Source: Lentisphaerota bacterium | GTDB taxonomy: Bacteria; Verrucomicrobiota; Lentisphaeria; Victivallales; UBA1829 | Direction of reading: 5' to 3' | NCBI GenBank assembly: GCA_015061565.1 | Contig: SUWI01000029.1 | Coordinates: forward strand, 1 to 32,424 | DNA: 32,424 nt | Shown here: positions 18,317 to 25,780 of the stretch, piece by piece | Layout: each line of letters opens with the position of its first letter | Position numbering within the stretch: the stretch's first letter is position 1 | The notes under the pieces: generated by a model | Told to the model about the DNA's origin: nothing | The model's database searches: none | Seen by the model: the letters and a program-made list of their open reading frames with translations, nothing else | Position numbers and translations under genes: made by a program

Positions 18317-18970
18317 TATCTGAATGACCGGCATTGGATTGATGCCGTTCCCGAGCCGAAACGGGCTTTCGGTGATTTGGCGGAAGCGATTCGTGCGTTC
18401 CTCAAGACAGCTTCGACGGTTTCGCCTGTTTCGGACCTTCCGCCTGCGCAAGCCGAAACGTCGGTTGCCGGGTATCGCAAAGCCGCTGAGCAGGGATTTG
18501 CCAAAGCTCAATACGTGTTGGGCTTATGCTTTAAAAACGGTTGGGTCTTACAAAAAGACCACCAACAGATGGTATACTGGTTCCGCAAGGCCGCTGAGCA
18601 GGGATTTGCCAAAGCTCAATACAATTTGGCTCTTTGTTATAACGATGGTGATGGCGTGCCACAAGACTACCAACAGGCGGTATACTGGTTCCGCAAGGCC
18701 TCAGAACAGGGATTTGCCAGAGCTCAATACAGTTTGGCACGGCGCTATGCCAACGGCGAAGGCGTGCAAAAAGACCTTGAGCAGGCAGTATCTTGGTACC
18801 GCAAAGCCGCAGAGCAGGGAGATGCCAGATCGCAATACGCATTGGGCTTTTGCTATTACAATGGCTGGGGTGTGTCGAAAGACTACCAGCAGGCGGTGTA
18901 CTGGACTCGCAAGGCCGCAGAGCAGGGAGAAGAAGATGCCAAAAAAGCACTAAAAGCGCTGGGATATTGA
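18317..18970 (+). pseudogene. Sel1-repeat protein, apparently 5'-truncated (possible TIR-domain remnant upstream of the repeats)
   Basis: Frame reads LNDRHWIDAVPEPKRAFGDLAEAIRAFL..., then Sel1 repeats GYRKAAEQGFAKAQYVLGLCF..YWFRKAAEQGFAKAQYNLALCY..; in-frame TGA just upstream. The ORF track starts at a TTG, 18377. Confidence 0.65.
18475..18950 (+). repeat. 108-bp coding tandem repeat (Sel1 units)
   Basis: CGCAAAGCCGCTGAGCAGGGATTTGCCAAAGCTCAATAC and variants recur with a 108 bp period. Confidence 0.8.
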
Positions 18971-19169
18971 CCAGCGCTACAAATGATGAATGATTAGATA
19001 TAAAAGGGCGCTTCCGCCTTCGCTCTCGGGTTGCAGCGTGACAAGGACGCACATGGGCAACCAACCGCAAATGATCGCCTCATCAGACCTGTCGGGAGTT
19101 TTACGGATGAGTATGAATAGATACGGAGGGGTATGTAAAATTGCTTCCACAACCGATGTCAACGACCGC

Positions 19170-19370
19170 ATATTCAACACCAAAGCCATCCGCAATCGGC
19201 GCAAGCAGTGATTTCTCTGCAGTCGGGTGCACACGGTAAACAAGAGCCGATAACTTCTGATGAATTTTATGTACGCTTCCACGATTGCCGGAAACCTTTT
19301 TGACATTGTCGAAACGATATCGGGGATGAACTTGAATAGCTGCTGAAAGATGTTATAGTACATTACCGGT
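19170..19370 (-). pseudogene. Frameshifted N-terminal remnant of an IS4-like (DUF4372-type) transposase
   Basis: Minus strand reads VMYYNIFQQLFKFIP, then shifts frame to RYRFDNVKKVSGNRGSVHKIH. Confidence 0.4.
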
Positions 19371-19453
19371 TCTCCTTCGCTAAATATGAAGCAGGAGCTG
19401 GCATTAACTATCATTTCCGACAATTTTAATCAGACAGTAGAGAAAGGGTCTGC

Positions 19454-20728
19454 ATGATGAAAACCAAACTTGTGATCACATCCGTTTTGCTGGGGACTCT
19501 GCTCCCGCTTTCCGCCGCGGAAATGCCCAAGACCTATGTCCTCGCTTCCCGCGAAAACGCCGTTTACAAATCCGGCGAAGAGATCGAATTCAAAGTCACT
19601 TCCGACCGGGAAACCGATCTGCAGTATTCGGTCAATACCGGAAAACAGGATTCCCCGCGGCGGAAACTGGAAGGCAAGTCGATCCGGGTCAAAGCCGAAA
19701 ATCCGGGCTTCGTTCTGGTAAAACTCTTTTACCAGGATGACGTCGGCAAGCAGAAGACCGCTTTGGCAGGCGCCGCGGTCGAGCCGGAAAAGATCCGCGC
19801 CGGACGCCCCAGACCCGCCGATTTCGATGCTTACTGGGATAACCAGCTGGCGGAACTGAACCGGAACCCGCTCAAAGTCGTCTATGAAAAGGAAGTGCAG
19901 GTGCCGAAACAGCCGAAAGGGATCCGGCTGTATGATGTCAAGCTGACGCAAGGCGATATCGTTGCGACCGGTTATCTGGCGGTGCCGGAAAACGCCGCCG
20001 CCAGATCCCTGCCCGCAGTGGTGTCGTATCTCGGCGCCAGCAAAGTCTCCGCCGAGCCGCCCGGAGCCTGGGGTCCCGCCCGCCGCATTCCCGCGATCTG
20101 CTTCAATCTGAATTTCCACGGTCTGCAGAACCTGCCCGCCCGCAATTATCCCAAAGAAAACGAGCTGCGGAAACAGCTGACGCGCGACTACCGGACCGAT
20201 TTCGCCGACCAGCGCGAAAAATATGCCATGCGCAAGATCTATCTGCGCACGGTCATGGCGCTGAATTACCTGCAGAGCCGTCCGGAATATGACGGCAAAC
20301 ATCTGGTGGCTCAGGGCGGGTCGCTCGGCGGCTGCCAGGCCATCGTGGCCGCCGCCCTGGTCCCGCAGGTGACTTTCTGCGTTTCGACCGCAGCGGCCAT
20401 GTGCGACCATTTCGGCGCCGAAGCCGGACATCTGCCCGGTTATCCGGATCTGCTCCGCAAAAACCCCAAAGCCGCCGGGACCGCCGGCTATTTCGATGTG
20501 GTCAACTTCGCTCCCCGCATCAAATGTCCCGTCGTCATGGCGGTCGGCTTTATCGATGTCACCTGTCCGCCGGCTTCCACTTATGCCGCCTACAATGCGC
20601 TGACCACGGACAAGCGCAAAATGATCCATCAGCCGACCTGCGGACACGGCTCCAGCATCTTCCCCGGCAAGGCGAACATCTTCTCCTGCGGCGCCATCGA
20701 TTACATCAAACACTGCCGCGGAAAATAA
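19454..20728 (+). CDS. Secreted acetyl xylan esterase / cephalosporin-C deacetylase-like (CE7/AXE1) esterase
   Basis: 424 aa; signal peptide MMKTKLVITSVLLGTLLPLSAAE; nucleophile elbow GGSLGG, GFIDVTCPPAS, CGHG. Confidence 0.85.
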   Translation: MMKTKLVITSVLLGTLLPLSAAEMPKTYVLASRENAVYKSGEEIEFKVTSDRETDLQYSVNTGKQDSPRRKLEGKSIRVKAENPGFVLVKLFYQDDVGKQKTALAGAAVEPEKIRAGRPRPADFDAYWDNQLAELNRNPLKVVYEKEVQVPKQPKGIRLYDVKLTQGDIVATGYLAVPENAAARSLPAVVSYLGASKVSAEPPGAWGPARRIPAICFNLNFHGLQNLPARNYPKENELRKQLTRDYRTDFADQREKYAMRKIYLRTVMALNYLQSRPEYDGKHLVAQGGSLGGCQAIVAAALVPQVTFCVSTAAAMCDHFGAEAGHLPGYPDLLRKNPKAAGTAGYFDVVNFAPRIKCPVVMAVGFIDVTCPPASTYAAYNALTTDKRKMIHQPTCGHGSSIFPGKANIFSCGAIDYIKHCRGK

Positions 20729-20730
20729 AA

Positions 20731-22368
20731 ATGAAAAAGATCCTGTTCCTGAATCTGATGCTGCTGACCGTGCTCCTTCCGGCCCGGCCGAAACTGGTCA
20801 CGCTGGGCAAAAGTCCCGATCCGGCCTTTCTGCTCGCCAATATCGAGCAGGTCGAGAAAAGCTGTCCTTTCGACGGCATCTCCATCGAACTCCCCCGACA
20901 GATCAAAAACGGCAAGCTGGATGTCTCTTTCGGACATGAAGTGTTCATTCCCCGGCCGCTGGATAAAATCCGGATGAAAAAATGGGTCGACGACCTGAAG
21001 CAGGTCAAGTTCTCCCGTCTGAAACATAATTTCACCCGCGTTTCCGTCTGCGGCGCCTCGGAATACGGCTTTTTCGACGATGCATGCTGGAAGATCGCGC
21101 TCGACAATGTCCGCACCATCGCCCGCGCAGCCAAAGCAGGCGGACTGAAAGGGATCATGTTTGATGTGGAGCATTACGACGGAAAAAAACCGATGCTTTT
21201 CCAATATGTGCCCGGCAAAGGGCACACGCTGGAAGAAACCCGCGCCAAGGCCCGCGAACGCGGCAGACAGTTCATGAACGCGCTCGCCGATGAATTCCCC
21301 GACATCATCGTCTTTACCGTGCTCGGCAGTTTTTCGCTCAATTTCGATGCCGCCGATTCCGGCGCGGCGTCGGGATCCGCGCAATACGGCCTGGCCAATG
21401 ATTTCTTCAACGGCATGCTGGATGTCATCCCGCCGAAAGCGAAACTGCTGGACGGCATGGAGACCCTTTCCTATTATGCGCATGACGCCAGGGATTTCTA
21501 CCGCTTGGCCAACGAATACACCGTCAAGGGCCGTCAGCTGGCGGCGCCGGAAAACCGCCGCAAAATCCTCGAACAGACCTCCGCCGCGCCCGGCGTCTGG
21601 CTCGAACCTTTCCTCTGGGACGGCTATTACGTGATCAAGTCGCCGGACATGGACCGGATGGCGCTCTTCCGCAGCAATCTCTGCGCTGCCATGGAAACCG
21701 CCAGGGAATATGCCTGGGTCTATTTCTGCTCCGGACTGTGGTTCGACATGGCGCTGCCGCCGGTCGAGGAACGCAGCATCGCCCGTTACAACCCGACTTC
21801 CCGGCTGCTGCCCGAACGCTATCCAAGGTTGACCGACACCCTGGATTTTGTCCGCGATCCGCTGGGATACGCCCGGAAACATCCCGGCGAACTGGTCTGC
21901 AAAGAAGATTTCGACCGAGTAAAATTGACCGGACCGGCGCTGATCACCAAAAAGCTCCTGCCGGGACTGGAATTCAATCAGCAACACGGCAAAGGGGAAC
22001 TGGTTCCCGGCGCCGGGATCAAGGGCAGCACCGCCGCGCGGTTCACCGGGGTCCGGAACGGCCTCCCGTTCAAAGCGCTGAAAGTCAAACCCGGCGAAGT
22101 CTATTACATCCGGCTGGACGGCAAAGCCGAAGGGGACGCATATCTGTATCTCGGGATCGCCTGCCGGAACCGCAAACCGCAGGAGATGTATGTCACGCGC
22201 CGCAGGATCTCTTTCAGCGGGAAAAGCACCGACGGCTACCGGACGGCCGAGCTGGTGACGCTGGTCCCGGACAATGCTTCGACGCTGATCATCCGGCTGG
22301 GCTGCAATTCCAATTCAGCCACGGGCGCCGCCTGGTTCGACGACCTGGAGATCCGCAAAATCTTCTGA
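20731..22368 (+). CDS. Secreted protein, putative TIM-barrel glycoside hydrolase-like with C-terminal carbohydrate-binding-like domain
   Basis: 545 aa from the ATG at 20731; signal peptide MKKILFLNLMLLTVLLPARP; GLKGIMFDVEHYDG; C-terminal beta-sandwich-like segment ending AAWFDDLEIRKIF. Confidence 0.65.
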   Translation: MKKILFLNLMLLTVLLPARPKLVTLGKSPDPAFLLANIEQVEKSCPFDGISIELPRQIKNGKLDVSFGHEVFIPRPLDKIRMKKWVDDLKQVKFSRLKHNFTRVSVCGASEYGFFDDACWKIALDNVRTIARAAKAGGLKGIMFDVEHYDGKKPMLFQYVPGKGHTLEETRAKARERGRQFMNALADEFPDIIVFTVLGSFSLNFDAADSGAASGSAQYGLANDFFNGMLDVIPPKAKLLDGMETLSYYAHDARDFYRLANEYTVKGRQLAAPENRRKILEQTSAAPGVWLEPFLWDGYYVIKSPDMDRMALFRSNLCAAMETAREYAWVYFCSGLWFDMALPPVEERSIARYNPTSRLLPERYPRLTDTLDFVRDPLGYARKHPGELVCKEDFDRVKLTGPALITKKLLPGLEFNQQHGKGELVPGAGIKGSTAARFTGVRNGLPFKALKVKPGEVYYIRLDGKAEGDAYLYLGIACRNRKPQEMYVTRRRISFSGKSTDGYRTAELVTLVPDNASTLIIRLGCNSNSATGAAWFDDLEIRKIF

Positions 22369-22415
22369 GCCGATGGCTTCAACGTTCCGCGATTCTGACG
22401 AATCTCCAAAAGGAA

Positions 22416-22587
22416 TCAATCGGAGGATTCGTTCTTGGCAGAAACGCTGCTGCGTTCCAACAGCAGAGCGGGGACGGGACCGTGAGCAGCGGTTTCCGGG
22501 GAACGCAGATGTTCCATGACCTGCTTTACCAGAGTCGGGATATTCTGGCTGAATACCGTCAGTCCGGGCGTGAGCTGTCCGCACAGT
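22416..22587 (-). pseudogene. C-terminal fragment of a second LacI/GntR-type regulator
   Basis: LCGQLTPGLTVFSQNIPTLVKQVMEHLRSPETAAHGPVPALLLERSSVSAKNESSD* parallels the C-terminus of the 23527-24642 regulator (HLSPPLTVFAQPIREFTRQAVRQLENMILHRP...VLMERGSCMN). Confidence 0.6.
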
Positions 22588-22651
22588 AATATAGATATAT
22601 TTTTACGGTGTAATTGACCACGTTTTTCCCGGCAGCGAATCGAAAACACAG

Positions 22652-23542
22652 TTAATTGCCCGGAATCCGAAATGCCTCGATTTCCGGCTGGATTTTCTCG
22701 CAGTTTTCCAGAAACCAACAGGCTTTTTCGTTTTGACGGACCGCAAACAGCGGATCGATCGGCCGGGAAGGGTGTTTGAGCTGCATGGCGGTTTCCAGAA
22801 TCAGCAGAACATCATGACCCACTGCGCGGATATGGCGCATTATCGTCGGCCAGTCGTGGATACCCTGTCCCGGAATCCAGTGCATTTCATCGACCCCGTC
22901 GTAATCGCAGATATGGAATGACCGTATGCGGGGAGCCAACAGGTCGATCATGGCCGGCAATTCCCGGTAGCGGTCCATGATATGATTCACATCCAGACAT
23001 ATTCCCACCTGGTCCGGATCGAAATTCGAAACGATCTGGAGCAGTTCTTCTGTACAGTTTCCTACGCATGTGCGGGGCAGGAACTCGACATTGATTACAA
23101 AACCCAGTTCCCGGGCGGTCGGCAGCATCTCCTCGATAGTTTTGCAAACCTGGCCGATCCGCTGCGGATGTTCGCTCAATGGCGGCTGACCGCTGGCGTG
23201 AAGCGTGACCATGGAGGCCATCAGATCGGCATAGCTCCGGACCAGGCGGATCAGACGTGCGGACACATCCTGTCTTTCGGCTTCATCCAGACTGGAAGGA
23301 TCCCAGGACAAATCGCCGTAGAACGGAAGATGGACGCTGGCCGGATGAAACACATCCTCCCGAAGCAGCTGTCTCATCAGTTTGGCTGAAAGACGGGCCG
23401 GTTCATCATCGGAGGTAAAGACCCCGAAATAAGGTTCGAAATTGCGGAACCTGGACTTCCGGATGGCGACTGCAACCCCATCTGTAATGTGATTTTCGAA
23501 AGCTCCGGCGGAAAGTGCATATCGGATCATTTTTTCTCCCAT
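22652..23542 (-). CDS. Sugar phosphate isomerase/epimerase (xylose isomerase-like TIM barrel)
   Basis: 296 aa; FVINVEFLPR, VGICLDVNHIMDRYRELP, IRSFHICDYDGVDEMHWIPGQGIHDWPTIM. Confidence 0.85.
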   Translation of the reverse strand: MGEKMIRYALSAGAFENHITDGVAVAIRKSRFRNFEPYFGVFTSDDEPARLSAKLMRQLLREDVFHPASVHLPFYGDLSWDPSSLDEAERQDVSARLIRLVRSYADLMASMVTLHASGQPPLSEHPQRIGQVCKTIEEMLPTARELGFVINVEFLPRTCVGNCTEELLQIVSNFDPDQVGICLDVNHIMDRYRELPAMIDLLAPRIRSFHICDYDGVDEMHWIPGQGIHDWPTIMRHIRAVGHDVLLILETAMQLKHPSRPIDPLFAVRQNEKACWFLENCEKIQPEIEAFRIPGN

Positions 23543-24642
23543 GGTTGGTTGTTATCCGGATTGCAATTCATGCATGAACCGCGCTCCATCAATACCGCTT
23601 CACTGGGACCAAAAGTTTCGAGCGGACGGTGGAGTATCATATTTTCCAGCTGCCGGACGGCCTGCCGGGTAAACTCCCGGATCGGCTGGGCGAAGACCGT
23701 CAGGGGCGGGGAAAGATGCTGCGCATAGTCGGGATCGTCAAATCCCACCAGCGAAATATCTTCGGGAATGCGGAGATTCATTTCCCGTATCAGGTTATAG
23801 ATCAGCAGGGTGTCGTTGTGACAGGCGACCAGAATGGCAGTCGGACGGTTCGGCTTCAGCAGCACATTCCGCAGTTCTGCCATCCAGCTGCCGGGCTCGT
23901 TTGACTCCGTATGGACGATCCAATCCGGGTCGACCGGAAGTCCCGCTTCATACATGGCTTTGCAGAAACCGCGTTCCCGTTCACTGACATCGATCGATTC
24001 GAATCTGGATCCGGACAGTATTCCGATCCGGCGGTAACCCTTCCGGATCAGATAGTTCGTCGCCTGGCTGGCAACGGCATGGTGATCCGTTCCGAATCCC
24101 AGGTCGGAGAGTTCCGGAAACGTGACCCCGGTCGTGACAATGGGGAATCCGCTGTCCCGCAGCCGGCGGATCGCGGGCACAAATTCTTTCTGCACCGCAA
24201 GCACGATGATCCCGTCCAGCTGATACTTGTGGATCGTAGCGGCATAAGCGTCCGGATGACGGACCAGGGAAAGCAGGTCGATCCCGGAATCCCAGAAATA
24301 CTCATGGATGGCGGTAAGCACATTGCCGGTGTAACAGTCGGAGATCCGGGGCGGTTCGTGGCAGAGTATCCCGATACTGTGGATCCGCCGGTGATCCGCC
24401 ATATATGTGCCGCTGCCGACTTTCCGTTCCAGAACACCAAGGCGCACCAGTTCATTCAGACTGCGGCCCACCGTGACCGGTGCAATACCGAACCGCTTGG
24501 CCAGCCGCCGTTCACTGGGCAGCCTCGTCCCCGTTGGCACTGACTGGTTTTTCAGATATGTTTCAATCTGACGAGCCAGCTGGTTGTACTTCGGTTCATT
24601 CAAGTCCTTGTCCAGCAGTGGCGACATGTCATCAAAAAGCAT
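23527..24642 (-). CDS. GntR-family regulator with LacI-type effector domain
   Basis: 371 aa from the ATG at 24642; wHTH PKYNQLARQIETYLKNQSVPTGTRLPSERRLAKRFGIAPVTVGRSLNELVRLGVLERKVGSGTYM; C-terminal ILVACHNDTLLIYNLIREMNLRIPEDISLVGFDD. Confidence 0.93.
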   Translation of the reverse strand: MLFDDMSPLLDKDLNEPKYNQLARQIETYLKNQSVPTGTRLPSERRLAKRFGIAPVTVGRSLNELVRLGVLERKVGSGTYMADHRRIHSIGILCHEPPRISDCYTGNVLTAIHEYFWDSGIDLLSLVRHPDAYAATIHKYQLDGIIVLAVQKEFVPAIRRLRDSGFPIVTTGVTFPELSDLGFGTDHHAVASQATNYLIRKGYRRIGILSGSRFESIDVSERERGFCKAMYEAGLPVDPDWIVHTESNEPGSWMAELRNVLLKPNRPTAILVACHNDTLLIYNLIREMNLRIPEDISLVGFDDPDYAQHLSPPLTVFAQPIREFTRQAVRQLENMILHRPLETFGPSEAVLMERGSCMNCNPDNNQPWEKK

Positions 24643-24664
24643 GTAAACCTCCTTACCTGTATCC

Positions 24665-24692
24665 AATATACTACAAACTCCGGATTTGTCAA
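24665..24692 (-). promoter_or_regulatory. Sigma70-like promoter of the GntR regulator
   Basis: Minus strand TTGACA (24692-24687), 16 bp spacer AATCCGGAGTTTGTAG, TATATT (24670-24665). Confidence 0.65.
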
Positions 24693-24793
24693 TATGCCAT
24701 AGGATCTTTTTAAATAAGAAATGTCATATATCAATATCATCCCTTGGCTGCAGGCAGAAACTGCCGGAAAAACCGGACTAAGACAGAAAACGC

Positions 24794-24877
24794 ATGAAGC
24801 CGATCAGCCCGTTCAACATCCCGCAGGAAAAGTTTGCGGAGGGCCTCAAGACCACTCTGCCGCTGAATTTGAACTGA
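24794..24877 (+). CDS. Small ORF (27 aa), possibly spurious
   Basis: MKPISPFNIPQEKFAEGLKTTLPLNLN* in the divergent intergenic region. Confidence 0.2.
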   Translation: MKPISPFNIPQEKFAEGLKTTLPLNLN

Positions 24878-24952
24878 CAGACTCCGTTTTTTTGAAATAT
24901 CCGGCTTAAGTGCCATAGTGCATTTATTTTTAAAAAATTATCATATAGCACC

Positions 24953-24980
24953 TTGACAAATCCAAAGTTTATGATATACT
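24953..24980 (+). promoter_or_regulatory. Sigma70-like promoter of module 2
   Basis: TTGACA (24953-24958), 16 bp spacer AATCCAAAGTTTATGA, TATACT (24975-24980), with an AT-rich upstream segment. Confidence 0.7.
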
Positions 24981-25044
24981 ATGAACTGTGAAGGGAAATA
25001 GTCGAATTTTTGAGATACCACAACATAACAAAAGGAGAAAAAAA

Positions 25045-25776
25045 ATGAAGATTCAAAAACATCTGAAATTCAAACCGGAATTCACTTTGATTGAACTCCT
25101 CGTAGTTATTGCGATCATCGCGATTCTGGCCGGGATGCTGCTCCCCGCATTGGAGAAGGCGAAGCAATCGGCCAGATCCACCGCCTGCATCAGCAAGCTG
25201 AAACAGCATGGGCTCATTCTGCATTCTTATGCGAACGATTTCGACGACCGCAGTCCTTCGGCATGTGGATATCGTCATGCCTACACCGGCAGCAGCCAGA
25301 ACCTGATCTGGCAGCAGATGCTTGTCCTTCAGGGTTATGTAAATGAGCGGTGGGAAAACCTCGGCAAGATCAAGATTTTCGAATGTCCCAGCGAACAGGG
25401 GGTCGGCACCACCTGGGCGAACAATTCTTACGGTCTCAATTATTCGACCTTCAACTACAGTGCCGGGCAAGAACAGAAGATCAGCCAGGTTGCCAAATTC
25501 GGCACTGCCTCCAAGCTCATCTATGTGGCGGACACTCCGCCCAAGAGGCGCAATCCGTTATTTGGCTATGCTTTTGCGATCAGTCTCTATAATGGAAGTT
25601 GGCCCCAAGCGTCAAACAACCAATACCAGATTTTCCGGCGGCATCATGACCGGGCAAATGTACTTGCCCTGGCAGGAAATGTCATGAGCTTGAACCGGGC
25701 TATCCTGAATGATGTGTGGAACCATTACCACATGCCCGTCATAACCAGCGGCAAACTGCAGATGAAATGGTGGTGA
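25045..25776 (+). CDS. Pseudopilin / prepilin-type N-terminal cleavage protein
   Basis: [56 protein letters not shown] at 25045 preferred. Confidence 0.9.
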   Translation: MKIQKHLKFKPEFTLIELLVVIAIIAILAGMLLPALEKAKQSARSTACISKLKQHGLILHSYANDFDDRSPSACGYRHAYTGSSQNLIWQQMLVLQGYVNERWENLGKIKIFECPSEQGVGTTWANNSYGLNYSTFNYSAGQEQKISQVAKFGTASKLIYVADTPPKRRNPLFGYAFAISLYNGSWPQASNNQYQIFRRHHDRANVLALAGNVMSLNRAILNDVWNHYHMPVITSGKLQMKWW

Positions 25777-25780
25777 TACG

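Noticed and set aside
17787-18511. Minus-strand ORFs with repeated peptides (VNAQF, VNAHPE, KTKRTL)
   Set aside because: The peptide repeats are explained by the noncoding DNA repeat; no consistent start or RBS.
18324-18953. 209-aa plus-strand ORF overlapping the Sel1 frame
   Set aside because: Out-of-frame shadow of the Sel1 repeats; the 18377-18970 frame has the canonical Sel1 motifs.
19430-21987. Two long minus-strand ORFs (427 and 428 aa) antisense to the esterase and the unknown secreted protein
   Set aside because: Same GC-rich codon artefact; plus-strand genes have signal peptides, a ribosome-binding context and family motifs.
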